Source: Microcaldota archaeon (GTDB lineage: Archaea > Micrarchaeota > Micrarchaeia > Micrarchaeales > CABMGC01). From it: a stretch of 6,238 bases of DNA. The stretch covers positions 1-6,238 of the forward strand of contig JASHTX010000016.1 in assembly GCA_030040335.1 (NCBI GenBank), in the 5' to 3' direction. The translations under genes were made by a program, and so were the position numbers. This document shows positions 1-6,160 of this stretch, in pieces (the first letter of the stretch is position 1; each line of letters begins with the position of its first letter). Under the pieces are notes generated by a model. That model saw only the letters and a list, made by a program, of their open reading frames with translations, was not told where the DNA came from and did no database searches.

Positions 1-944
1 TGCGCGGCTATCTTATCATCGTTATACTTGAAGCGCCTCATTAGGTTGAACATCACGCGCTCAGTCCCAGTCCTTGTGTTGGTGAAGACGAGGGTTGTCT
101 TGTTTCTCTTTATTATGTCGTTGAGCTTCTTGTAAACAGATTCCTCTATCTTTCCATCCTCCTCATTGACTATGTCTTTGACAGGGCAGATGGTGAGGTA
201 GCGCATTGGTTTGTCCCACGTTGCGTCTATTATCAGGCAGTCGCGCTCGTTACCCGAGTCATCATATCCAACAAGGAATCCTGCGGCTCTCTCGAGCGGA
301 GATAGCGTCGCTCCGAGCCCGATCCGCATGTAGTCTCTTCCCGCAAGATCCGCAAGCCTCTCTAGCGATAAAGAGAGGTGCACTCCCCTCTTGTTGTTGG
401 CAAGCTCGTGCAGCTCGTCCACAACCACATACTTCACACTCTTCATATTCTCGGAAAACTTTTGCGCATTAAGGAGTATCGCCAGGCTTTCTGGCGTAGT
501 AACGAGTATGTTTGGAGGCTTCCTCAACTGTCTTTGCCTTTCCTGCTGCGGCGTGTCCCCTGTCCTTATGCCCACCGATATTCTCTTCACTGACTCGCTA
601 AGCGTTTTGTATATCTCGTCAAGCGGCTCGTTCAGGTTCCTGTATATGTCATTGTTCAGTGCTCTTAGAGGCGAGACGTAGATGCAATATATCTTGTCCT
701 CGAGCTTACCAGCCTCGGCCATGTCCATTAGTTCGCTGAGTATTGCCATGAAAGCCGAGAATGTCTTGCCGCTTCCCGTTGGTGCTGTTATGAGCAGGTT
801 CTTCCCCTCCCTGAGAAGCTTGAACGAGTAGAGCTGCGGAGGGGTCAGTTCCTTGTACTTCTTCTGGAACCATTTCCGAAGGTGCGGATTGAGGCTATTC
901 AGGCTCTCCTCTCTGCTGAAGGGTTTTGTAAAGCGTTCTATCAC
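1..944 (-). CDS. lhr: Lhr-family ATP-dependent helicase, N-terminal part (3' end outside window)
   Basis: This is the N-terminal 314 residues of a superfamily 2 helicase of the Lhr (large helicase-related) family, nucleic-acid motors linked to DNA repair and recombination in archaea. The frame stays open to the left edge, so the second RecA domain and the C-terminal domains are missing. Visible motifs, numbered from the chosen start, are TPPQ (34-37, Q-motif-like), Walker A APTGSGKT (54-61), SPLRALNND (motif Ia), TPES (150-153), the DExH box DELH (176-179) followed by the Lhr-typical ANNKRGVHLSLSLERL, motif III as GAT (211-213), and LVFTNTRTGTERV (285-297). The frame has no ATG before the first motif. 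GTG at 944 is chosen because GGTGA (954-950) lies 5 nt upstream, the same spacing as at asd and lysA. GTG at 953 or TTG at 962 are alternatives. The gene is divergent from the small gene at 1047. Family assignment is firm; the subfamily cannot be set from this part. Confidence 0.9.
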   Translation of the reverse strand, partial: MIERFTKPFSREESLNSLNPHLRKWFQKKYKELTPPQLYSFKLLREGKNLLITAPTGSGKTFSAFMAILSELMDMAEAGKLEDKIYCIYVSPLRALNNDIYRNLNEPLDEIYKTLSESVKRISVGIRTGDTPQQERQRQLRKPPNILVTTPESLAILLNAQKFSENMKSVKYVVVDELHELANNKRGVHLSLSLERLADLAGRDYMRIGLGATLSPLERAAGFLVGYDDSGNERDCLIIDATWDKPMRYLTICPVKDIVNEEDGKIEESVYKKLNDIIKRNKTTLVFTNTRTGTERVMFNLMRRFKYNDDKIAA

Positions 945-949
945 AGGAT

Positions 950-954
950 TCACC
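950..954 (-). promoter_or_regulatory. Shine-Dalgarno site deciding the lhr start
   Basis: GGTGA, within GGGGTGAATCC, resembles the archaeal anti-SD complement GGAGGTGATCC. It sits 5 nt before GTG 944. The site overlaps the alternative GTG at 953, which therefore looks like part of the ribosome binding site rather than the start. Confidence 0.55.
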
Positions 955-1008
955 CCTGGCAAGGCTTCTTGGCCGCATTTATCGCCCCAGCACTTTTGCA
1001 GCCATCGG

Positions 1009-1018
1009 TTTAAATATT
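1009..1018 (+). promoter_or_regulatory. TATA-like box for the small basic gene
   Basis: TTTAAATATT ends 28 nt before ATG 1047. With usual archaeal spacing, transcription would start near 1040, giving a leader of only about 7 nt. No Shine-Dalgarno site precedes ATG 1047, which fits leaderless or nearly leaderless translation. TATAAATA at 1024-1031 is a second candidate, but it would put the start at or past the ATG. Confidence 0.5.
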
Positions 1019-1036
1019 GTTGGTATAAATATTTAA
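1010..1036. repeat. Perfect 9-bp inverted repeat in the divergent promoter
   Basis: The left arm TTAAATATT (1010-1018) and right arm AATATTTAA (1028-1036) are exact reverse complements separated by 9 bp (1019-1027). The arms coincide with the two outward-facing TATA-like boxes, so the element may simply be a symmetric divergent promoter. The 18-bp centre-to-centre spacing would also allow a dimeric regulator to bind. AT-richness makes chance symmetry easier. Confidence 0.6.
1028..1036 (-). promoter_or_regulatory. TATA-like box for the lhr helicase
   Basis: Read on the minus strand this is TTAAATATT followed by TATACC. A transcript starting about 26 nt downstream would begin near 1006 and give the helicase a leader of roughly 60 nt, long enough for its Shine-Dalgarno site. 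The transcription start is inferred from usual archaeal spacing. The overlapping TATTTAAA at 1016-1009 could serve instead. Confidence 0.5.
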
Positions 1037-1046
1037 TCTCGATTGC

Positions 1047-1304
1047 ATGGGCAAGAGATCTGCGACAAACAAGAAGCTGGAAGCGCTGCTTAGGGCCCAG
1101 AAGATGACAGCCCTGCTCAAGTCAGGCGGCATCCAGAGCCAGGCTCTGCTGGACAGCGCAGGTGAGACCAGGCCAAGCGATGAATCCCATGTTGTCGAAC
1201 TCCTGGAAACAGAGAAACTTACCAGGGTGGAGCCTTCGAGGCTCAAAGTTTCTCGAAAAGCCATGCGCGCAAAGCGCAAGCCTAAGCAGAAGAAGAGGAG
1301 ATAG
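1047..1304 (+). CDS. Small, strongly basic protein of unknown function (85 aa)
   Basis: I do not recognise this family. The protein begins MGKRSATNKKLEALLRAQKM. Its N-terminal part (about 8-40) looks helical, with leucines and lysines alternating; the middle (41-60) is more acidic; the end (about 67-85) is a Lys/Arg-rich tail, KAMRAKRKPKQKKRR. No signal peptide, membrane segment or Cys/His metal site is visible. The tail suggests binding to RNA, DNA or the ribosome, but this is inference. Support for a real gene: a TATA-like box at the right distance, an ATG directly after it, G/C-rich third codon positions like the neighbours, and an end only 5 nt from the lysA stop with no conflict. It lacks a Shine-Dalgarno site and may be leaderless. 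It is divergent from lhr and convergent with the lysine operon. A minus-strand frame at 1010-1279 is taken to be its shadow. Confidence 0.68.
   Translation: MGKRSATNKKLEALLRAQKMTALLKSGGIQSQALLDSAGETRPSDESHVVELLETEKLTRVEPSRLKVSRKAMRAKRKPKQKKRR
1212..1254. repeat. Nested inverted repeat inside the small gene
   Basis: Outer arms GAGAAACTT (1212-1220) and AAGTTTCTC (1246-1254) pair over 9 bp. Inside them, GAGCCT (1230-1235) and AGGCTC (1239-1244) pair over 6 bp around a 3-nt loop, TCG. The outer and inner stems are separated by 9 nt on the left and 1 nt on the right. The element encodes residues of the small protein. It also lies 56-98 nt past the lysA stop on the other strand, where it could fold in the 3' end of the operon mRNA. 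No long T run follows on either strand, so it is not called a terminator. Confidence 0.7.
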
Positions 1305-1309
1305 CGGAT

Positions 1310-2590
1310 TCAGGAGGACATGTCCTTGAATGCCGATCCTTTAAAATCAAGTGTCGTAAAGTAGTCTTGCGGAGTTTCTGCACGCCTTATCATCTCAATT
1401 GTCCCATCGCCTCGTTTGAGCAGTTCCGCGCTTCTAAGCTTTCCGTTATAATTGAATCCCATCGCGTGTCCGTGGGCGCCGGCATTGTGTATCGCTAGGA
1501 AATCGCCCATCTCGATCTTCGGCAGCATCCTGTCTATCGCAAACTTGTCATTGTTCTCGCAGAGCGAGCCCACAATGTCGTATTTGTGGTCTTTCTTCTC
1601 CTTCTCCTTTCCCAGGACCGTTATGTGGTGGTATGCTTTGTACATGCCCGGCCGCATCAGGTTCGCCATGCATGCATCGACTCCTATGTATTCCTTGTAT
1701 ATGTGCTTCTCGTGAATGGCCTTTGTCACAAGGTAGCCGAAAGGCCCTGTCATCACCCTTCCATTCTCCATGAAGATCTTCAGCGGCGCCAATCCCCTGT
1801 TCTCGATTTTCTCCGTGTACGCAGATCTTATTGATCTGCCCAATGCCTCGAGGTCCACGGCCTTCTGCTCAGGCCTGTAAGGGATTCCTATCCCTCCTCC
1901 CAGGTTTACGAACTCGAAATGGATCTTCAGCTTGGCAGACAGATCCGATATCAGGTCAAAAAGCATGTTTGCAGTCTCAAGCAGGGCGTTTCGGTTCAGT
2001 TCGTTCGATACTATCATTGTATGCAGGCCAAACCGTTTCGAACCTTTCGTCTTCATTGTCTTATATGCCTGAAAGAGCTGCTCTCTTGTAAGCCCGTACT
2101 TCGATTCTTCAGGGTTGCCTATCACATTTACATCTGCTGTCCTGCGAAGCGGACCAGGATTATACCTAAAAGATATCAGCTCGGGTATTCCTGCATTTTC
2201 TTCCAAGAACGGAATCATTGTTATGTCATCCAGGTTTATTATGGCTCCAAGGTCGAATGCCTTTTTGAACTCTGCCGCTGGCGTGTCGTTGGAGGTGAAC
2301 ATTATCTCGCTCCCCGGCAGTCCTATTCGTTCCGAAAGCATGAGCTCCGGCAGCGAACTGCAGTCTGCCCCACAGCCCTCTTCCTTGAGCAGCTTCATTA
2401 TGTACGGATTCGGGCACGCTTTGACCGCAAAGTAATTCTTGAACCCTTTCACCCAGTCGAAGGCTCTGAACAGCCTTCTTGCATTCTGCCGTATTCCCTT
2501 CTCGTCGTATATGTGAAACGGGGTGGGAAACTTCTTTGACATCTTTTGAATCTCGTTCCTGCTGAAGAAGAGATCCTTATCGTCATTCAT
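1310..2590 (-). CDS. lysA: Diaminopimelate decarboxylase LysA
   Basis: A cytoplasmic PLP enzyme of fold type III that converts meso-diaminopimelate to L-lysine and CO2, the last step of the pathway. The 426-residue length is normal for the family. Visible features are the PLP-binding lysine K57 in FAVKACPNP, H190 in FGLH, the phosphate-binding glycine loop GGG 231-233, ENGR (275-278) near PLP, and the active-site Cys-Glu pair C344-E345 in GSLCE. The C-terminal block GAHGHAMGFNYNGKLRSAEL (371-390) has His at the position that is Tyr (GAY) in many LysA and ornithine decarboxylases. ATG 2590 is chosen because it overlaps the aminotransferase stop as ATGA and has AAGGTG (2601-2596) 5 nt upstream. 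The frame continues open upstream to an ATG at 2812, but that would add 74 residues lying inside the neighbour and unlike the family. Last gene of the operon. Confidence 0.95.
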   Translation of the reverse strand: MNDDKDLFFSRNEIQKMSKKFPTPFHIYDEKGIRQNARRLFRAFDWVKGFKNYFAVKACPNPYIMKLLKEEGCGADCSSLPELMLSERIGLPGSEIMFTSNDTPAAEFKKAFDLGAIINLDDITMIPFLEENAGIPELISFRYNPGPLRRTADVNVIGNPEESKYGLTREQLFQAYKTMKTKGSKRFGLHTMIVSNELNRNALLETANMLFDLISDLSAKLKIHFEFVNLGGGIGIPYRPEQKAVDLEALGRSIRSAYTEKIENRGLAPLKIFMENGRVMTGPFGYLVTKAIHEKHIYKEYIGVDACMANLMRPGMYKAYHHITVLGKEKEKKDHKYDIVGSLCENNDKFAIDRMLPKIEMGDFLAIHNAGAHGHAMGFNYNGKLRSAELLKRGDGTIEMIRRAETPQDYFTTLDFKGSAFKDMSS

Positions 2591-3780
2591 CTCAACACCT
2601 TGTGCTCCGAATATTCCTTTAGCATCTCGGCAGCGAGTTTTGTATCCTCCATAGAAGGGACTAGCGCCAATCTCACATACGGGTCTGCGTCCGCTGGATT
2701 CGCAAGTGAAACCATCCTCCCGGGAGTTACGTTTATTCCTCTCTTTCGAGCGGTATCCAGAGTCAGCATCCGCTTTGCAAACTGAACGGATCCTGATCTG
2801 ACTTTCACCCACATGTAGAAAGTTGCGTCCGCCCAGAACTTGAATCCTGCACTCTTTAGTGCAGACTTCATCACCTTTCTTTTTGCATTGTAGCTTTGCC
2901 TCATCTCCGCAACGTGGCCCTCATCCCTCAGTGCATAAACCGCGGCCTCCTGTATTGCGTTTGCTACTCCTGAATCGAGTTGTGTCCTGAACTTCCTGTA
3001 GTAGTTTATTATCTTCTTCCCTCCAACCGCAAAGCCTACCCGCAATCCCGTCGCGTTGCTCCTCTTTGAAAGAGACTGGAAGACAACAATGTTGCTCCAG
3101 TCATCGGCAAATTCCAGAATGGAATGGGGCTTTTCTTTCTCATACATCTCGGTGTACGCCTCGTCAGATGCGACTATGACGTTGTGTTTCTGTGCAAGTT
3201 CAATGATCGACCTGTAGAAGTCCTTGCTTGCCATCACTGTTGTGGGGTTGTTTGGATAGTTGATCCATACCAGCCTTATTTTTCTGTTCTTTTCAAGCAC
3301 ATTCTCTATCTCATCAATCTGAGGCAAAAAGTTGTTTTCTTCAGTCAGGCTGTAGAACACTGGCTTGCATCCGGCAAAAACAGTTCCAGCCTTATATGGC
3401 GGATAGCCTATAGAAGGCATCAGAACCGCATCATTTTGGTTTAGGACAGAGAACGGGAAATGGAAGATGGCTTCCTTGGATCCAGCTGTCGCGGTTATCT
3501 GTGTCTCCGGGTCTGCATTGACTCCGAATCTCCTCTCTAACCATTCTGAAGCAGCAACCCTGAAATCCCTTAATCCGATGTAGCTCGGATAGCCGGATCT
3601 TGCATATTTCTCCGCTCCAATCTGCAAGCCTTTTATCGCGCCCTTGTATAGCGGGTCGGTCGGATCTCCCACACCAAAGTCGATTATCCTAAATCCTTTC
3701 GCCTGCGCTTCGTCCCTTGCCCTGTCTACTTCAGCAAAAGCGTAGGTCATGAATTCTTTCATTCTGATGCTTGCTTCCAT
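2587..3780 (-). CDS. dapL: LL-diaminopimelate aminotransferase-like enzyme (class I PLP aminotransferase)
   Basis: A 397-residue fold type I aminotransferase. The likely reaction turns tetrahydrodipicolinate plus glutamate into LL-diaminopimelate in one step, bypassing the acylated intermediates. Evidence includes the N-terminal FAEVDRAR and DFGVGDPTDP, the substrate region SGYPSYIGLRDFR (62-74), GSKEA (100-104) for PLP phosphate, NYPNNPT (174-180), DEAY (206-209) with D206 for the pyridine nitrogen, the Schiff-base lysine K239 in SLSKRSN, and carboxylate-binding R370. YPSYIGL, GSKEA and TQLDSGV resemble DapL enzymes. SLSKRSN and DEGHVAEMR resemble N-succinyl-DAP aminotransferase (DapC), so that activity remains possible. 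The usual NPTG is NPTT. ATG 3780 follows the asd stop by 3 nt (TAG-GAG-ATG); Met7 and Met11 are possible later starts. Its place between asd and lysA confirms a lysine pathway role. Confidence 0.85.
   Translation of the reverse strand: MEASIRMKEFMTYAFAEVDRARDEAQAKGFRIIDFGVGDPTDPLYKGAIKGLQIGAEKYARSGYPSYIGLRDFRVAASEWLERRFGVNADPETQITATAGSKEAIFHFPFSVLNQNDAVLMPSIGYPPYKAGTVFAGCKPVFYSLTEENNFLPQIDEIENVLEKNRKIRLVWINYPNNPTTVMASKDFYRSIIELAQKHNVIVASDEAYTEMYEKEKPHSILEFADDWSNIVVFQSLSKRSNATGLRVGFAVGGKKIINYYRKFRTQLDSGVANAIQEAAVYALRDEGHVAEMRQSYNAKRKVMKSALKSAGFKFWADATFYMWVKVRSGSVQFAKRMLTLDTARKRGINVTPGRMVSLANPADADPYVRLALVPSMEDTKLAAEMLKEYSEHKVLR
2596..2601 (-). promoter_or_regulatory. Shine-Dalgarno site of lysA
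   Basis: AAGGTG, 5 nt before ATG 2590 and inside the last codons of the aminotransferase gene. It supports ATG 2590 over the upstream ATG at 2812 and fits coupled translation across the ATGA overlap. Confidence 0.6.
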
Positions 3781-3783
3781 CTC

Positions 3784-4839
3784 CTATCCACTCAGGTATC
3801 CCTTGGCTTTGAGCAACTCAGCATTGAGCACCGCAGCTCCAGCCGCACCTCTGACAAGGTTGTGGCCCAGCACCACGAACTTGTAGTCCAGTATGTTGCA
3901 CTTCCTCAGCCTGCCCACGACCGATGCCATCCCATTCTCCAGATTCACGTCCAGTTTTGGCTGTGGTCTGTTCTGGTTTCTCTGGTATATTATTGGCCTC
4001 TTTGGAGCCGAAGGGAGATTCATGGCTGCAAGCGGCCTAAAGCTCTCAAGCCTGGAAATAATCTCATCTTCGTTCGTCTTTTTCGATAGCTTGACGCTCA
4101 CGCATTCCATGTGGCCGTGCCTTACTGCTACCCTGTTGCACTGTGCGCTTACGGCAAAGTCTGCATTCTTTATTGTTCCCTGTGACAGCTTTCCAAGTAT
4201 CTTCAAAGGTTCTGTCTCAACCTTATCCTCCTCGTTGTTTATGAATGGTATGACGTTGTCCGCTATGTCCATCGAAGGTACACCTGGATAGCCTGCGCCG
4301 CTCAGTGCCTGCATCGTAGTCACTATCACCTTTTCCAGCCCGAAATTATCCATGAGCGGCTTGAGGACTATGCACATCTGTATTGTGGAGCAATTGGGGT
4401 CTGTGACTATAAAGCCTTTCCAGCCTCTTGCCTTCTGCTGAGTCCTTATGAGATCCACATGGTCCGCGTTTATCTCAGGAATGAGCAGCGGCACATCAGG
4501 ATCCATCCTGTGATTCTTTGCATTGCTCGATACCGCGTAACCCGCCTTGGCAAAGTCCGATTCTATCGTCTCTGCTACGCTTGCATCCAGCGCGGAGAGC
4601 ACGACCTCGCAGTCGAGCTTCGGCGTGCATTCCTTGATCTTAAGGTTTCTTGCATACTCGGGCATGTCAGAACTGGTGTTCCACCTGGTTCCCATTACCT
4701 CTTCATAGGTCTTGCCGGCCGACTTTTCAGAAGCCGCAACCTCAGTGACCTCAAACCATGGGTGATTGTCAAGCAATGCCACAATTGTCTGGCCTACCAT
4801 GCCCGTCGCTCCCAATACTCCCACTGATATTTTCTTCAT
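3784..4839 (-). CDS. asd: Aspartate-semialdehyde dehydrogenase
   Basis: Catalyses NADPH-dependent reductive dephosphorylation of L-aspartyl-4-phosphate to L-aspartate 4-semialdehyde, the branch-point precursor of lysine, threonine and methionine. At 351 residues it has the normal length of the archaeal/fungal-like class. Seen are the N-terminal Rossmann motif GATGMVG (10-16), the catalytic cysteine C150 in DPNCSTI, the loop ALSGAGYPGV, R236 in CNRVAV, the catalytic His H243 in RHGHME, and the C-terminal helix block LGHNLVRGAAGAAVLNAEL typical of this class. ATG 4839 is chosen: the protein then begins MKKISVGVLG right at the Rossmann strand, and GGTGG lies 5 nt upstream. An in-frame ATG at 4890 would add 17 residues inside lysC. 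The start lies 1 nt after the lysC stop, so the two enzymes of consecutive steps are probably made in coupled fashion. Confidence 0.97.
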   Translation of the reverse strand: MKKISVGVLGATGMVGQTIVALLDNHPWFEVTEVAASEKSAGKTYEEVMGTRWNTSSDMPEYARNLKIKECTPKLDCEVVLSALDASVAETIESDFAKAGYAVSSNAKNHRMDPDVPLLIPEINADHVDLIRTQQKARGWKGFIVTDPNCSTIQMCIVLKPLMDNFGLEKVIVTTMQALSGAGYPGVPSMDIADNVIPFINNEEDKVETEPLKILGKLSQGTIKNADFAVSAQCNRVAVRHGHMECVSVKLSKKTNEDEIISRLESFRPLAAMNLPSAPKRPIIYQRNQNRPQPKLDVNLENGMASVVGRLRKCNILDYKFVVLGHNLVRGAAGAAVLNAELLKAKGYLSG

Positions 4840-4840
4840 A

Positions 4841-6160
4841 TTAACCACCGAAAAAGCGCCTGTGCAGTTTTCTAACAGCTTCATCAGCATACTTCTCTTG
4901 AACCACGAAACTCTGATTTATCTCAGATCTGCTTGATGAGACCATCTCGACTTCTATCCCATCCAGAGAGGTGAATATTCTTCCTGCTATTCCAGGTATG
5001 TATACCATTCCCTTACCTACCATTGAGACTTTGGCCCTGTTTGATAATGCCTGTATTTTACCAAGCTTTCGCAGGTCTCTGATAAGCTTATCAGTATCGT
5101 TCTTGCCATCCAGTGTTATCGATATGCTTACCTCCGAAGTTGAGACCATATCTACTGATGTACTGTGATTGTCAAAGACCTCAAATATCCTCCTGAGGAA
5201 ACCATGCGTCTGGAACATCTCAGGACTGATTATGTTGATGACCTGTATCTTTTTCTTGCACGCTATCGAGGCGACGCGGCTCTTTGACTTTATCTCTTTC
5301 ACGATTGTCGTACCCTTCTGCTTCGGGTTGAACGTGTTGAGTATCCTGACAGGTATCCTCTGGTTTACCGCGGGCAGTATGGTCTTTGGATGGAGCACTT
5401 TGGCTCCAAGGAATGCCAGCTCCGAAGCCTCATCGTAAGATACCACATCTATGTTCCTTGCACTTCTCACAACTCTAGGATCGGCTGTCATTATGCCGTT
5501 TACATCCGTCCAGATCTGTATCTCATCAGCTCCGACAGCGGCACCTACTATTGAGGCGGTATAGTCGCTTCCGCCTCTTCCCAAAGTGGTTATTGATCCG
5601 TTCCTGTCTTTTCCTATGAAACCTGTTATTACCGGCAGGCACCTGGACTTTGCGAGACTCTTCCTTATTCTCTGATAGGCCTGCGGAAGTACGTCGGAAT
5701 TCCCAAAGTTCGAATCAGTTACAAGCCCTATGTCGTATGCATCATAAGCCCTGGCTCTGACCCCATTGCTCTTCGAGATATAGCCTGCGACTATTCGTGC
5801 AGACATTCGCTCTCCAAACGAGACAAGTTTATCGGCGGTCTTCGGAGTCAATTCCTTGAGCAGCGAGACGCCTTCAATAACGTCCCTTAGCTCCTCTACC
5901 TCGTTTTCTATTATCTCCTGATGCAGACCGAGTTCCTGTATCACCGCATAGTGTCTCTGTACTATCTCCTCCAGCTTTCTTGTTCCATCTGCACCATTCG
6001 CAACGCTGTTTGCTGTCTCTATGAGGCTATCAGTGACTCCGCCCAGCGCCGATACCACGACCGCAGGGTTCTTTTCTCTCTGCGATAGGATTATGTCAGC
6101 TACTCCGCGTATCCTCTCTGCATTTCCTACAGATGTGCCTCCGAATTTCATCACTATCAT
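4841..6160 (-). CDS. lysC: Aspartate kinase (aspartokinase) with tandem ACT domains
   Basis: Phosphorylates L-aspartate with ATP to 4-aspartyl phosphate, the committed step of the aspartate family. The 439-residue protein is a monofunctional aspartokinase. The amino-acid kinase domain (about 1-290) shows KFGGTSV with K5, VVVSALGG, the substrate-binding SFGERMSA (114-121), TTLGRGGSDYTAS (191-203), WTDVNGIMTADPRVV (217-231) and GAKVLHPKT. Two ACT domains follow (about 304-370 and 378-435). The first contains GFLRRIFEVF and SVDMVSTSEVSISITLD, closely resembling the lysine-sensing ACT of E. coli LysC, so feedback inhibition by lysine is likely but unproven; threonine is an alternative, as in some archaeal enzymes. 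No homoserine dehydrogenase domain is fused. ATG 6160 directly follows the upstream stop (TAA-ATG) and yields the usual MIVMKFGG. There is no clear Shine-Dalgarno site, so translation probably depends on coupling to the gene before it. Confidence 0.97.
   Translation of the reverse strand: MIVMKFGGTSVGNAERIRGVADIILSQREKNPAVVVSALGGVTDSLIETANSVANGADGTRKLEEIVQRHYAVIQELGLHQEIIENEVEELRDVIEGVSLLKELTPKTADKLVSFGERMSARIVAGYISKSNGVRARAYDAYDIGLVTDSNFGNSDVLPQAYQRIRKSLAKSRCLPVITGFIGKDRNGSITTLGRGGSDYTASIVGAAVGADEIQIWTDVNGIMTADPRVVRSARNIDVVSYDEASELAFLGAKVLHPKTILPAVNQRIPVRILNTFNPKQKGTTIVKEIKSKSRVASIACKKKIQVINIISPEMFQTHGFLRRIFEVFDNHSTSVDMVSTSEVSISITLDGKNDTDKLIRDLRKLGKIQALSNRAKVSMVGKGMVYIPGIAGRIFTSLDGIEVEMVSSSRSEINQSFVVQEKYADEAVRKLHRRFFGG
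4845..4849 (-). promoter_or_regulatory. Shine-Dalgarno site of asd
   Basis: GGTGG within the last codons of lysC, 5 nt before ATG 4839. It settles the start against the in-frame ATG at 4890. Confidence 0.55.

Noticed and set aside
206..681. Overlapping plus-strand frames within the helicase region
   Set aside because: They are antisense to clear helicase motifs on the minus strand and show no domain of their own.
945..1049. Extension of the helicase frame upstream of 944
   Set aside because: The frame stays open past 1040, but it crosses the promoter boxes, has no ATG, and the best ribosome binding site points to GTG 944.
1010..1279. 89-residue minus-strand open frame opposite the small basic gene
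   Set aside because: It runs through the divergent promoter and is Ser/Leu-rich as expected of an antisense shadow; the plus-strand frame has the promoter and the better codon pattern.
1919..2539. 206-residue plus-strand open frame antisense to lysA
   Set aside because: No recognisable domain, Cys- and Arg-rich shadow-like composition, no promoter or ribosome binding site, and lysA on the other strand is certain.
2591..2812. 74-residue N-terminal extension of lysA starting at ATG 2812
   Set aside because: It lies wholly inside the aminotransferase gene in another frame, is unlike any LysA N-terminus, and ATG 2590 has a Shine-Dalgarno site and an ATGA overlap.
3893..4291. 132-residue plus-strand open frame antisense to asd
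   Set aside because: Shadow of asd with no start signal or recognisable content.
4840..4890. 17-residue N-terminal extension of asd starting at ATG 4890
   Set aside because: It overlaps lysC, and the Rossmann strand begins directly after ATG 4839, which has GGTGG 5 nt upstream.
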